From: Novosphingobium sp. MD-1
GTDB lineage: Bacteria > Pseudomonadota > Alphaproteobacteria > Sphingomonadales > Sphingomonadaceae
DNA: 64,000 nt
Direction of reading: 5' to 3'
NCBI RefSeq assembly: GCF_001014975.1
Contig: NZ_BBXA01000013.1
Location: forward strand, 186,001 to 250,000
The position numbers were made by a program, and so were the translations under genes. The notes under the pieces are model-generated. The model was not told the DNA's origin. It worked only from the letters and a program-made list of their open reading frames with translations, and did no database searches. Below, one piece after another: positions 17,437 through 26,198 of this stretch (its first letter is position 1; every line of letters starts with the position of its first letter).

Positions 17437-18690
17437 TCAGGCGGCGAGATAGCGGTCCAGCGTGCGCGCCGCGTGCCGGATCAGGAACTCCTGATCCATG
17501 AGCTGCATGGTATCGACCGCGCCCGAACGGATGCCGGTGAACGTGTCTTCCATCGTCGCGGTATCTTCCAGCCAGGCGTTGCGATGCAGCGCGTTGACGT
17601 GCAGTTGCGCCACCCGTTCGGCCGCGTTGCGCGCTGGACGGAAGTAGTTGATGCCTTCCCACAGCGTCCGCCCGTGGTCGAGCGGCCAGAACTGGTGGGT
17701 GAAGAAGGCCATGCCCGGATAGCCGCAGCCGGCGGCGAGATGGATCAGCAGGTTGGGAAAGACGTTCGGCAGTTCGAACTGGAAATCCGCGCGCCGCGTC
17801 GGGTTGATCCCGGGCGGAACCTGCTCGGGATGCGGGGCATGGGCTGCGCTACCGTGGAGCACGCGCGCGCATTCGGCGGTGGAAGCGGCGGCTTCCATGC
17901 CAAGGCCGTAAATCGTGGACGAGGCGTGCGGGCCGATCAGCTTGAAATCGGAATGTTCGATCCCGCGAAAGCCCGGCAGCGATCCGGCGTGGATCGTGGG
18001 GACGTGATAGCCTTCGGAAAAGGCATAGAGTGCGACTTTCCAGTTGCATTCGAGCACGGTGGAATAGCGATAGGCCGTCGTCGCTTCGGCATAGGGATAA
18101 CCGCCGAACAGCGTGCCGAAATCGCCGAGATATTCCGCCAGCGTCTGTTCGGGCGGATCGGCCATGTTGATGAACACGAAGCCTTCCCAGGTATCGCAGG
18201 CGATCTCGCGCAGGCCGAGGCAGGCCTTGTCGAGCGTACCGAAATGGTCCTCCAGCGGCACCGAGCGCAGCGGGCCGTCGGTGCCGAAGACCCAGCCGTG
18301 GAACCGGCAGGTGACGACGCCGGCGCGCGCGCGGCCGAAGGTTTCGGCGTCCGAGGTCGGCACCACCTTGTTGCCGCGATGGGTGCAGACGTTGTGGAAC
18401 GCGCGGACCACGCCGTCCTTGCCGCGCACGATCAGCACCGAGGCGTCGACGACCGGCAGGTCCTTGACCTTGTAGTCACCGATGGCGGGCAGCTCCGACG
18501 TGGTCGCCACCTTCAGCCAGGTGCGGCGGAATATCTTCTCCCGCTCCAGTTCGTAGATCGCCGGATCGCGGATGGCGTCCACCGATACGGGGTCGGTGCC
18601 GAGTTCAGCGCGGATCGCGGCCACGCTGCGGCCGAGGTGGGCGAACGTCTCCGCGCCCGGCTTCAGCGTGGTGCTGGCGGGGTCAGTCAT
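17437..18690 (-). CDS. Rieske non-heme iron oxygenase alpha subunit, cassette A
   Basis: Aromatic-ring-hydroxylating/demethylating-type oxygenase of 417 residues. The Rieske [2Fe-2S] ligands are Cys102, His104, Cys128 and His131 (CTH ... CRFH). The mononuclear iron site has His229 and His234 in EGYHVPTIH, with an acidic third ligand probably in TATMEDT (about 378-383). Position 226, three before the first His, is Glu where most family members have the bridging Asp; Glu is known at this position in carnitine oxygenase CntA. No beta subunit is adjacent, so it is probably a homotrimeric enzyme. The operon order is SnoaL-like, oxygenase, small ELYGG protein. The substrate is unknown. Confidence 0.9.
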   Translation of the reverse strand: MTDPASTTLKPGAETFAHLGRSVAAIRAELGTDPVSVDAIRDPAIYELEREKIFRRTWLKVATTSELPAIGDYKVKDLPVVDASVLIVRGKDGVVRAFHNVCTHRGNKVVPTSDAETFGRARAGVVTCRFHGWVFGTDGPLRSVPLEDHFGTLDKACLGLREIACDTWEGFVFINMADPPEQTLAEYLGDFGTLFGGYPYAEATTAYRYSTVLECNWKVALYAFSEGYHVPTIHAGSLPGFRGIEHSDFKLIGPHASSTIYGLGMEAAASTAECARVLHGSAAHAPHPEQVPPGINPTRRADFQFELPNVFPNLLIHLAAGCGYPGMAFFTHQFWPLDHGRTLWEGINYFRPARNAAERVAQLHVNALHRNAWLEDTATMEDTFTGIRSGAVDTMQLMDQEFLIRHAARTLDRYLAA

Positions 18691-18718
18691 CGTCGAGGTG
18701 TCCTCTCTGTGGTCGGTT

Positions 18719-19204
18719 TCAGGCGTCGGCGAGTGCCCCGGGCTTTGGCGACCAGCCCGCGGGATAGTGGGAAATGAGATCGGCGATCAGTTCGAGATAG
18801 CTGAAGCGCCATTGGCCCCGATCGGACCGCGCGGTGGCGAGATAACGCCCGCCGATCCAGTAGGCGCGTCCGCTGGCCGCGGTGGCGACCTCCCAGAGAT
18901 AGAATTCCACGTCGGCCACCGTGCGATCGGCGGCCAGTTCCACCTTGGGAGAGACGAGGTAGTGCAGCGTCCAGCGGAAACCCGCATCGGCATTGCCGGC
19001 CACGCCATCGGCAATGGCATCGCGGCCCTGCAGATCGCCGTAGTGGTCGATGCGGAAGGTGGCATCTACGGTGAATAGTGGGCGCAGCGCATCGGCGGAC
19101 GGGCCGCTATCGAACGCCCGGCCCAGAGCGCCGATCAGGTCGTCGATAGCGCGCCGCGCTTCGAGCCGGGCGATCCGGTCCTCAAGCGACGATGGTTCTG
19201 TCAT
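18719..19204 (-). CDS. SnoaL/NTF2-like protein, cassette A
   Basis: A 161-residue protein of the SnoaL/NTF2-like alpha+beta-barrel superfamily, which includes oxygenase beta subunits, isomerases and dehydratases. It is clearly homologous to the 168-residue protein at 24854: both share LARLEAR-like RIARLEARRAIDDL, GRDAIADG, HYLVSPKVELAAD and FYLWEV. It is the first gene of the Rieske cassette A operon. It is too divergent from classical ring-hydroxylating beta subunits to call it one, but an accessory or catalytic role with the oxygenase is plausible. Confidence 0.78.
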   Translation of the reverse strand: MTEPSSLEDRIARLEARRAIDDLIGALGRAFDSGPSADALRPLFTVDATFRIDHYGDLQGRDAIADGVAGNADAGFRWTLHYLVSPKVELAADRTVADVEFYLWEVATAASGRAYWIGGRYLATARSDRGQWRFSYLELIADLISHYPAGWSPKPGALADA

Positions 19205-19235
19205 GATGCCGGGCCTTTGATGAACGAGCCGGGGC

Positions 19236-19273
19236 GGCGGAAGCGGACGGGATTGCGCCGGGCCGCTTCCGCC
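19236..19273 (-). terminator. Hairpin between TonB receptor 2 and the cassette A operon
   Basis: An 11-bp perfect stem (GGCGGAAGCGG and its complement) with a 16-base loop lies just after the TonB receptor stop on the minus strand and ends about 32 bases before the SnoaL-like start. It could terminate receptor transcripts or lower read-through into the Rieske operon. There is no T tract. Confidence 0.6.
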
Positions 19274-19279
19274 ACGGGG

Positions 19280-21706
19280 TCAGAACGACGTGCGCGCGCT
19301 GAGGTACCATTCGCGCGGACGGCCGTAGACGCCCTCGATGATACCGCCGAACGAGTCCGCATAGCCGGAGCCGAGGTAGAGCGCCTTGGTCAGGTTCTTG
19401 ACGCCCAGCGTCACGCCCCAGCGCTTGTCCTCGTCACTGAAGCCGATCGAGGCGTTGACGAGGTGATAGCCCGGCTGGACCAGTTCCGGCGTGTTGACCG
19501 CATCGTTGTAGACCGTCGAGCGATAGGACCAGTCGATGCGCGGCGTGAAGGTGCCGATGCCCGCGGCCTCGATCGCATAGGATGCGCCGGCGCTCAGCGT
19601 CCACTTGGGCGCGTTCTGCAGCCTGGTCGCGGTCGTCACGCCCGCGCTCAGCGCGCGCAGGTCCACCTGACGGTACTTGGCGTCGAGATAGCCGATGCCC
19701 GCCTCGATCGACAGCGCCGGCACCGGGCGCGCCAGCATTTCCAGCTCGAAGCCCTTGATGCGGGCCTTGGCGGCGTTCTGGATGATCGGCGCGAAGCCCA
19801 GCGTGGGATCGTTCACGGTGATCTGCAGGTTGTTGTAGTCATTGAGGAAGACCGCGCCGTTCAGGCGCAGGCGCCGGCCGGCGAGATCGCTCTTGAAGCC
19901 CAGTTCGTAGGTCCTGCTGGTTTCCGGCTTGAACGAGGGGATGAAGGCGAACGGCGGGAACACGCGCTGGGTAAAGCCGCCACCCTTGAACCCTTCGGAG
20001 TAGGAGGCATAAGTCAGCAGCTCCGGGCTCCAGCGGTAGGAAAGGCTGACCATCGGCGTCCATGCCTTGTCCTTGATCGTCGCGCGCTGGCCGAGCGGCC
20101 CCATCAGCGGATCGCCGTTCTTGAGCCCGGACCCATCGGGGTTGTAGGGCGCGCCGGTCAGGAAGCCGGCTTCGACGACGTACTGGTTGGCGTTGCCGAA
20201 CGTCTTCTTGTCCTGCGTCCAGCGCACGCCGGCGGTCAGGTTCAGATCGTGCACGATCTCGTAGGTGCCCTGGCCGAAGAAGGCGAGGCTCTCCCCGTCA
20301 AGCACCGCGCCGCTCAGGAACACGGCATCGACGATGTTGACGAGGTCCCTGTGGTTGCCGTGCTCGCTCGCATAGTAGCCGCCCAGCACCCAGTTGAACT
20401 TGCCGTCCAGCATCTTGCCCTGAAGCTGAAGTTCCTGCGAGAACTGGTCCTGCTTCCAGTCGCTGTTGGTTTCGACGATCGTGGCCGGGCTGTGATCGGA
20501 ATCGCGTGTCCAGAAGCCCGTCACCTTGCGGTAGGCGGTGATCGACTTCACCGCGATTTCGGGCGAGATTTTCCACTCGACCGTGCCCGATGCACCCCAG
20601 ATGTTCACGTCAGAACCGGATTGGTACTTTCTGGGGTTTCCATTGGTGAAAACGCTGGAAATCGACGTGAAGGTGCCGCCGTGGCGGTAGGGGCCGACCG
20701 CCCACTGGCTGTTGAAGCAGCGCTGGTCGCTGAGCCGGGCGGGGTTGGAAAGATTGGTACAGATCGCCGCTGCGCCGGAATAGAGCGCGTTCCACACTTG
20801 CGCGGCGGGTGCGTTTTCGTTGATCTTGAGCGCGACGTTGGGCGCCGAGTTCTCGCGGGTCCGCGATCCGTCGACGGCGAGGTCGATGGTCACGTTGCTG
20901 GACGGTTCGAGGCGAAGCGCGAAGCGGCCGGCAAGGTTGTCGGTATCACCCAGGTCCGGCGCGCCGGGAACGATGCCTTTCACATAGCCGTCGCGGCGGT
21001 GGTAGAAGCCGGCGAAGCTCGAATAGACTCCCTGCGCCAGGGGAACGTCGATGCTGCCCTTGATCTGGAAGCGGTTGAAGCTGCCGGTTGTGGCTTCGAT
21101 ATTGCCGTTCAGCGTTTCGGACGGCTTCTTGGTCACCACGCTGACCGCGCCACCGATGGTGTTGCGGCCGAACAGGGTGCCCTGCGGGCCGCGCAGCACT
21201 TCGACGCGCTCGATATTGAGCACATCGAGCACGTTGCCCACGCCGCGCGAGATATAGACGCCGTCCAGATAGAGACCGACGCCGGGATCGGCGGAAAGCT
21301 GGTAGTCGTTCTGGCCGATGCCGCGGATAAAAATGGCGGCCGTGGCGTTGCTGGCCGAAACCGGGACGGAGCTGTTGAACTTCACGTTGGGCGTGAAATC
21401 GCCGATCTGCGTGACGTTCTCGATGCCGCGCGCGGCAATGCCTTCGCCGGTCATTGCCGAGATCGAGATCGGCGTATCCTGCAGCGATTCCGCGCGCCGG
21501 CGCGCCGTTACGGTGATCGTTTCGACGCCGGTGTTCGCTTCCTCGGCCGCGCCGGCCGACGTTTCGGCGGATGCGGACTGGGCGTGGGCGGCAACGGCGG
21601 GCAGGGCGAGGCCCAGCAGCGATGCGCCTACAAGCAGCCGGAAGGTTCGCGTGGTGTGATGGACCGTCAGGCCGGCAGGACTAGCCGGCGTGTTGTGCTG
21701 TGTCAT
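19280..21706 (-). CDS. TonB-dependent outer-membrane receptor (2 of 4)
   Basis: A receptor of 808 residues. The long N-terminus before the signal hydrophobic stretch (LLVGASLLGLALPAVAAHAQS) is followed by ETITVTARRRAESLQDTPISI, the plug motif RVEVLRGPQGTLFGRNTIGGAVSV and a barrel ending TSF. The ATG with GGAGGAATTC upstream was chosen; an earlier in-frame start lacks support. It lies upstream of cassette A on the same strand and is divergent from the formamidase/cassette B operon, so it may import the substrate of either oxygenase. Confidence 0.93.
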   Translation of the reverse strand: MTQHNTPASPAGLTVHHTTRTFRLLVGASLLGLALPAVAAHAQSASAETSAGAAEEANTGVETITVTARRRAESLQDTPISISAMTGEGIAARGIENVTQIGDFTPNVKFNSSVPVSASNATAAIFIRGIGQNDYQLSADPGVGLYLDGVYISRGVGNVLDVLNIERVEVLRGPQGTLFGRNTIGGAVSVVTKKPSETLNGNIEATTGSFNRFQIKGSIDVPLAQGVYSSFAGFYHRRDGYVKGIVPGAPDLGDTDNLAGRFALRLEPSSNVTIDLAVDGSRTRENSAPNVALKINENAPAAQVWNALYSGAAAICTNLSNPARLSDQRCFNSQWAVGPYRHGGTFTSISSVFTNGNPRKYQSGSDVNIWGASGTVEWKISPEIAVKSITAYRKVTGFWTRDSDHSPATIVETNSDWKQDQFSQELQLQGKMLDGKFNWVLGGYYASEHGNHRDLVNIVDAVFLSGAVLDGESLAFFGQGTYEIVHDLNLTAGVRWTQDKKTFGNANQYVVEAGFLTGAPYNPDGSGLKNGDPLMGPLGQRATIKDKAWTPMVSLSYRWSPELLTYASYSEGFKGGGFTQRVFPPFAFIPSFKPETSRTYELGFKSDLAGRRLRLNGAVFLNDYNNLQITVNDPTLGFAPIIQNAAKARIKGFELEMLARPVPALSIEAGIGYLDAKYRQVDLRALSAGVTTATRLQNAPKWTLSAGASYAIEAAGIGTFTPRIDWSYRSTVYNDAVNTPELVQPGYHLVNASIGFSDEDKRWGVTLGVKNLTKALYLGSGYADSFGGIIEGVYGRPREWYLSARTSF

Positions 21707-22071
21707 GATTGAATTCCTCCCGATGTGATTTCCCCGATCCGGCCTTCGCGCTCTGTTGGATGGATCTACGCGATATTGCCGGAAGCTCCGCCTGCCCACG
21801 GGACGCCGGCAAGCGTCTTCGTGACCCTATTATGCAACATCATCGGGGCGCAGGCGCGCTAGCCTCAGGGCGCTGGAAGAAACACCTCAGCGCGATCGAA
21901 TGGTGGCGGGGAATGAAGGAATTGCGGGTTTCGCCGGGATCGATGGGGCGTGGTTTGATGCGGTAGCTGGCTATTCGGCACGGCACGGGGATAGCCCGCA
22001 AGCGGCGGAGCCCCCCATCATGGCGGCACATACCACGGTCCGGCCATGCCCGGACAGAACGAGGGAGCGCC
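21707..22071. other. Divergent intergenic region (365 bp), TonB receptor / formamidase
   Basis: No credible gene was found. The stretch separates two divergent operons and must hold both promoters. A relatively AT-rich CCTATTATGC around 21828-21837 stands out in otherwise GC-rich sequence and could be a -10-like element. No strong inverted repeat was identified. GAGGGAG near 22060 is the ribosome-binding site of the formamidase gene. Confidence 0.5.
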
Positions 22072-23238
22072 ATGTCGAAGACCGTCGAAATCAAGCGCAG
22101 CGGAGCCACTGCCAAGGACGATCCGAACTGCTTCAACCGCCTGCACTGGGCGCTGGAGCCCGTCGCCCGCGCCAATCCGGGGGACTATGTCGTCTATGAG
22201 ACGCGTGACGCGTTCGACAGCCAGTTCGATTTCGACACCACGCCTGAACAGGTCGCCGCCTGCGATCTCAACCGTGTCCATCCGATGACCGGCCCGGTCC
22301 ATATCGAGGGCGCGGAACGGGGCGATGCGCTGGCGGTCACGATCGTCGACATCGCGCCGTCGGACTATGGCTATACCGCGATTGTGCCGGGCTTCGGCTA
22401 TCTGCGCGATGTCATCTCCGGCCCGTTCATCGCGAACTGGAAGCTGGATAGGCTCTGCGCCGTTTCCGAGCAGATCCCCGGCGTGCGCATTCCGATGTGC
22501 GCCTTCCCCGGTTCGATCGGTGTGCTGCCCGGCGAGCCCGAAGTCGCCGCCGCGCTGGAGCGTGAAGGCGCGCTGGCGGCAGCGGGCGGCTTCGTGCTGA
22601 TGCCCGATCCGGGCCGCGCCGTGCCGGAAAGGCTGTTCGGCGAAGGCGCTCCCTATGCCGCCGAAGGCCTGCGCACCGTGGCCCCGCGCGAGAACGGCGG
22701 AAACATGGACATCAAGGCGATGCAGGTCGGCACCACGATCCTGTTCCCGGTTCTCGTCGACGGGGCGGGCCTGTGGACCGGCGACATCCACTTCGCGCAG
22801 GGCGATGGCGAGGTCTGCGGCACGGCCGTGGAAATGGCCGCGCGCGTGACGCTGAAATGCGAAGTCATCAAGGGTGGCGGCAAGGACATCGTGTTCCCGC
22901 ACGTCACCGGCGGCAGCCAGCTTCGCAACACCGAACCCGGCCGCTTCCACGCCATCGTCGGGATGCCGGTCAAGAAGGCGGGCGAAGTGCCGCCGCACCT
23001 TGCCTATCTCGACAGCCCGAAGGTCGCCGCGCTGACCAACCTGTCCGAAGACCTCTCGCTCGCCGCGCGCGACGCGCTGCTGCGGATGATCGACTGGATC
23101 GCGACCAACAAGGGATACACCCGCGAACAGGCCTATGCGATCTGCGCCGCCGCCGTGGACCTGCGCATCGGCCAGCTTGTCGACGTTCCCAACGTCATCG
23201 TTTCGGCGGTCCTGCCGCTCGACATCTTCGTCGAGTGA
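22072..23238 (+). CDS. Acetamidase/formamidase family protein
   Basis: A cytoplasmic amidohydrolase of 388 residues (FmdA/AmdA family) that hydrolyses formamide or short amides to ammonia and acid. Family features include NRLHWALEPVARANPGDYVVYETRDAFD, VHPMTGPVHIEGAERGDALAV, the GTTILFPVLVDGAGLWTGDIHFAQGDGEVCGTA segment and a C-terminal SEDLSLAARDALLRM. It is the first gene of a plus-strand operon followed by Rieske cassette B (34-base gap). Its place suggests that the cassette B substrate or product carries an amide or N-formyl group. Substrate chain length cannot be judged. Confidence 0.9.
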   Translation: MSKTVEIKRSGATAKDDPNCFNRLHWALEPVARANPGDYVVYETRDAFDSQFDFDTTPEQVAACDLNRVHPMTGPVHIEGAERGDALAVTIVDIAPSDYGYTAIVPGFGYLRDVISGPFIANWKLDRLCAVSEQIPGVRIPMCAFPGSIGVLPGEPEVAAALEREGALAAAGGFVLMPDPGRAVPERLFGEGAPYAAEGLRTVAPRENGGNMDIKAMQVGTTILFPVLVDGAGLWTGDIHFAQGDGEVCGTAVEMAARVTLKCEVIKGGGKDIVFPHVTGGSQLRNTEPGRFHAIVGMPVKKAGEVPPHLAYLDSPKVAALTNLSEDLSLAARDALLRMIDWIATNKGYTREQAYAICAAAVDLRIGQLVDVPNVIVSAVLPLDIFVE

Positions 23239-23272
23239 GGCGGGACACGCGCATCCATTGGAGAGAATGGCC

Positions 23273-24466
23273 ATGAACATCCAACATCGCTGGCTGGAAA
23301 AGTACCCCGAACTCGGCTCCGGTCCGATCCCGACCGAGCCTTACATCTCCCCCGCCTGGTACGAGCAGGAGAAGGAAAAGATTTTCAGCAAGGTCTGGCT
23401 CTGCGTCGGCCGCGCCAGCGAAATTCCCAAGGCCGGGGACTACAAGGTCAAGCGGATCGAGGCTGCCGGTACGTCGGCGATCATCATCCGGGGCAAGGAC
23501 GGCGTGGTTCGCGCGTTTCACAACATGTGCGCGCATCGCGGCAATACGGTGGTGACCGAGATCGGCGAGGAAACCTACGGCAAGAGCAAGGCCGCCGTCG
23601 TTACCTGCCGTTTTCACGGCTGGGTCTATGGCGCGGACGGCGCGCTCAAGAGCGTGCCGAGCGAGGAACGGTTCTATTCGTGCTTCGACAAGGCGCACAA
23701 CGGCCTCACCGAAATCGCGTTGGGGGTGTGGGAGGGGTTCCTCTTCATCAACGTCGCCCCGCAGCCCGAACAGACGCTGGAAGAATACCTGGGCGACTAT
23801 GCCGAGCACTTCCGCGGCTATCCGTTCGACGAGATGGACTTCGGCTTCACCTATCGCACCGAGCTGGCGTGCAACTGGAAGGTGGCGCATGATGCCTTTG
23901 CCGAAGCCTATCACGTCGATACGATCCACGCCGGCTCGTTCCCGAACGTGTTTTCCACCGGCCTGCAGAACGTGAAGCTGATGGGGCCGCACCGGACTTG
24001 CGCGGTGTGCCTGACGCTGGACGCCAAGCCGACGCCGGTTTCCGCCGTGGCCAACGCGATATCCGGTGCGAGCCTTGTTTCGCGCCGCGGCGAATCGATG
24101 CTGCCGAAGACGATCAATCCCGATCATCGCGGCGATTTCGCCTTCGAGCTGAGCGTCATTTTTCCGAACACGCTGCTGCATGTGTCGGAAGGGATCTGGT
24201 TTACCCACCAGTTCTGGCCGACCGCGCACAACCGCACCGTGTGGGAAGGCCGCTATTACGTGCGTGCGCCCAGGACCAACGCGGAACGCTGGGCGATCGA
24301 GCATGCGATGACGCTCCAGCGCAACGCCTGGCTCGAAGACACCGCCACCATGGAAGATACCCAGCGGGCGATGGAATCGCGGGCGAAGACGCAGCAGCAC
24401 CTGCAGGACGATGAAATCCTCATCCGCCATAGCGCCGCCGTCGTCGACCAGTACGTCAACGCCTGA
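23273..24466 (+). CDS. Rieske non-heme iron oxygenase alpha subunit, cassette B
   Basis: An oxygenase of 397 residues, paralogous to cassettes A and C. The Rieske ligands are Cys86, His88, Cys112 and His115; the iron ligands His214 and His219 lie in EAYHVDTIH. Glu211 occupies the bridging position normally held by Asp. The C-terminus contains NAWLEDTATMEDT, almost identical to cassette A. Two ATGs six bases apart are possible; GGAGAG lies seven bases before the second, which was chosen. The operon is formamidase, oxygenase, small ELYGG protein, SnoaL-like protein and Rieske ferredoxin, making B the most complete of the three cassettes. No reductase is present. Confidence 0.92.
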   Translation: MNIQHRWLEKYPELGSGPIPTEPYISPAWYEQEKEKIFSKVWLCVGRASEIPKAGDYKVKRIEAAGTSAIIIRGKDGVVRAFHNMCAHRGNTVVTEIGEETYGKSKAAVVTCRFHGWVYGADGALKSVPSEERFYSCFDKAHNGLTEIALGVWEGFLFINVAPQPEQTLEEYLGDYAEHFRGYPFDEMDFGFTYRTELACNWKVAHDAFAEAYHVDTIHAGSFPNVFSTGLQNVKLMGPHRTCAVCLTLDAKPTPVSAVANAISGASLVSRRGESMLPKTINPDHRGDFAFELSVIFPNTLLHVSEGIWFTHQFWPTAHNRTVWEGRYYVRAPRTNAERWAIEHAMTLQRNAWLEDTATMEDTQRAMESRAKTQQHLQDDEILIRHSAAVVDQYVNA

Positions 24467-24480
24467 ACAGGACGCAGATC

Positions 24481-24852
24481 ATGACCCAGCTTTCGCTGCC
24501 CGCGGATTTCGCGGACCTTTCGCCCTGGCTCGAATGGGCATTGCCGACGGCCGACGAACGCCAGACGCGCCGCCGTACTGCGACGCCGCAGGCGCTCAAG
24601 GCGTTCTACGATGCGACGTTGCCGCGTCTTGAAGCGATCCTTGCCGAAGTGGACAAGTATCCGCTCGGCGGGCTGCCCGAAGCGCTGCAGCCGCTCTACA
24701 ACATCGCGCTGTCGCTGGCCGAAGTCGCGCCGCACCTGGAACTTTACGGCGGCGCGGTCGGCGTGCCCTATGCCTTCGAGGAAACGCGCTTCGTGGCGGT
24801 GCATGGCGCGCAGCCGACCTGGCAGGGCCTTCAGCCGATGGCACATCCCTGA
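24481..24852 (+). CDS. Rieske-associated ~120-residue protein, copy B (uncharacterised)
   Basis: A 123-residue protein related to copies A and C: LPADFADL (6-13), WA (19-20), FY (42-43), LELYGG (86-91) and RFVAVHG (103-109). It starts 14 bases after the oxygenase stop and is followed within two bases by the SnoaL-like gene. It has no known domain, signal peptide or transmembrane segment. The predicted structure is mainly helical with a conserved C-terminal part. A partner role for the oxygenase is inferred from consistent linkage. Confidence 0.78.
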   Translation: MTQLSLPADFADLSPWLEWALPTADERQTRRRTATPQALKAFYDATLPRLEAILAEVDKYPLGGLPEALQPLYNIALSLAEVAPHLELYGGAVGVPYAFEETRFVAVHGAQPTWQGLQPMAHP

Positions 24853-24853
24853 C

Positions 24854-25360
24854 ATGGCGGAGCCCACGTCCGGCGAATACAGGCTGGCGCGGCTGGAGGC
24901 GCGTGCGGAGATCGGGGATCTCGTGGCGCGTTACGCGTTGGGGGCGGACCGCAAGAACGATCCCGCGATTCTCGGTCCGCTCTTCGCCGCTAATGCGGTG
25001 TGGTCGGCCGAAGGGTTCGCCGATCTCGTCGGCCGCGATGCGATCGCGGTGGGCCTGGCCGGTCTTGCGGCCGACAGGGTGCTGTGGTCGATCCATTATA
25101 TGGTCTCGCCGCTGATCGAACTGGCGGCGGACCTGCGTTCCGGGCGCTGCCACTGGTACTTGTGGGAGCTGTGCACGATGGCTCCTGCGGCCGGTGATCA
25201 GGGGCACGCCAGCCCGACCGACACCTGGTTTGGTGGCTGGTACGACAGCGATGTGGTGCTTACGTCCGAAGGATGGCGCTTTTCCAAAGTGAGGCTCGAT
25301 GTCCGCCTTCAGGGCGAGGCCGTGCCTTCATGGCAATTCAAGAAACCGGTGAACTTGTGA
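24854..25360 (+). CDS. SnoaL/NTF2-like protein, cassette B
   Basis: A 168-residue SnoaL-like protein homologous to the one in cassette A: RLARLEARAEIGDL, GRDAIAVGLAG, HYMVSPLIELAAD and WYLWEL align. Compared with A it has an insertion with GHASPTDTWFGGWYD in the second half. It lies between the small ELYGG gene and the ferredoxin, and its stop overlaps the probable GTG start of the ferredoxin (GTGA). Function is not established; it might be a beta-like subunit or an isomerase/dehydratase acting on the oxygenated product. Confidence 0.8.
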   Translation: MAEPTSGEYRLARLEARAEIGDLVARYALGADRKNDPAILGPLFAANAVWSAEGFADLVGRDAIAVGLAGLAADRVLWSIHYMVSPLIELAADLRSGRCHWYLWELCTMAPAAGDQGHASPTDTWFGGWYDSDVVLTSEGWRFSKVRLDVRLQGEAVPSWQFKKPVNL

Positions 25361-25662
25361 CGATCAGACTCTGTGCAACCCGTGACATACCCGCCGGCGA
25401 AGTCATCCGCGTCGATCTCGACGACGGACGCGCGCTGGCCGTCTACAACCTCGATGGCGAATTCTTCGCGACGGACGATCTGTGCACGCACGGCGATGCC
25501 TCGCTGGCCGAAGGCGAAGTGGACGGCGGCAAGATCCTCTGCCCGTTCCACATGGGCAGTTTCGACATCCGCACCGGGGAAGCGATCGGCGCGCCCTGTT
25601 CGATCGCGGTCAGAACCTATTGCGTCTCGGTGTCGGGCGGCGACGTGGTGATCGACGCCTGA
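25357..25662 (+). CDS. Rieske-type [2Fe-2S] ferredoxin of a ring-hydroxylating oxygenase
   Basis: A small electron carrier of about 101 residues that passes electrons from a reductase to an oxygenase. Its Rieske ligands are Cys43, His45, Cys62 and His65 (CTH ... CPFH). The GTG overlapping the SnoaL stop (GTGA) gives the usual ferredoxin length and N-terminus; an upstream in-frame ATG at 25330 would add nine residues. It is the last gene of the cassette B operon and is followed by a clear terminator. It is the only oxygenase ferredoxin in the window, so it may also serve the other Rieske enzymes. Confidence 0.9.
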   Translation: MTIRLCATRDIPAGEVIRVDLDDGRALAVYNLDGEFFATDDLCTHGDASLAEGEVDGGKILCPFHMGSFDIRTGEAIGAPCSIAVRTYCVSVSGGDVVIDA

Positions 25663-25697
25663 CGGCGGCGCATTGCGCGAAAGGCAATCCACCCTTG

Positions 25698-25732
25698 CGA
25701 CAGGGGAGCCCCCGGCTTCCCTGTCGTCTTTT
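25698..25732 (+). terminator. Rho-independent terminator after the ferredoxin gene
   Basis: A 13-bp stem starting CGACAGGG, with one G-T pair and a 3-base loop, is followed by TCTTTT. It ends the formamidase/cassette B operon and insulates the toxin-antitoxin pair that follows. Confidence 0.88.
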
Positions 25733-25820
25733 GCCGATCGGGCCGGATAGGAATTTTTGCAGAAGTCATCTGTTCAAATGAATGATTTCCTCCTATATCA
25801 TGCATATGAAAGGAGAAGGC

Positions 25821-26198
25821 ATGGCGACCCGGTTTGAAAGCCCGCCGCGCGGCGATGCGGAAATCCTGACCTCCGCGCTGGGGCGGATCGCCGATTTCTG
25901 GAATTTCAGCAACACCAAGCTGGCCACGGTGCTCGGCGTGTCGGCCGCCACGGTCTCGCGCCTGCGCAGCGGTCGGTCGGTGCTCGATCCGGCTTCCAAG
26001 TCCTATGAGGCGGGCCAGTTCCTGCTGCGGTTGTTCCGCAGCCTCGATGCGCTGCTCGGCAGCGACGATGCTGCCGCGCGGCGCTGGCTGGAAACCGCCA
26101 ACCTCGATCTCAATGCCCGCCCGCTCGACCTGATCGACAGTTTCCGGGGCCTGATTTCCGTGTGCGATTATGTGGACGCCTACCGCGCTCGCGTCTGA
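25821..26198 (+). CDS. Xre/MbcA/ParS-type antitoxin of a RES toxin
   Basis: A 125-residue antitoxin. An N-terminal helix-turn-helix-like region (TKLATVLGVSAATVSRLRSG) precedes the C-terminal toxin-binding domain (about 70-125: AGQFLLRLFRSLDALLGSDDAAARRWL). These proteins neutralise RES toxins and repress their own promoter. AGGAGA sits about six bases before the chosen ATG; an upstream start would be out of reach of it. The gap before it (25733-25820) is markedly AT-rich and holds the promoter. It overlaps the toxin gene by 29 bases. Confidence 0.87.
   Translation: MATRFESPPRGDAEILTSALGRIADFWNFSNTKLATVLGVSAATVSRLRSGRSVLDPASKSYEAGQFLLRLFRSLDALLGSDDAAARRWLETANLDLNARPLDLIDSFRGLISVCDYVDAYRARV

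Noticed and set aside
18719..19204. SnoaL-like proteins of cassettes A and B as classical dioxygenase beta subunits
   Set aside because: They share the broad fold but not the conserved beta-subunit stretches visible in IacD, so only the superfamily is assigned.
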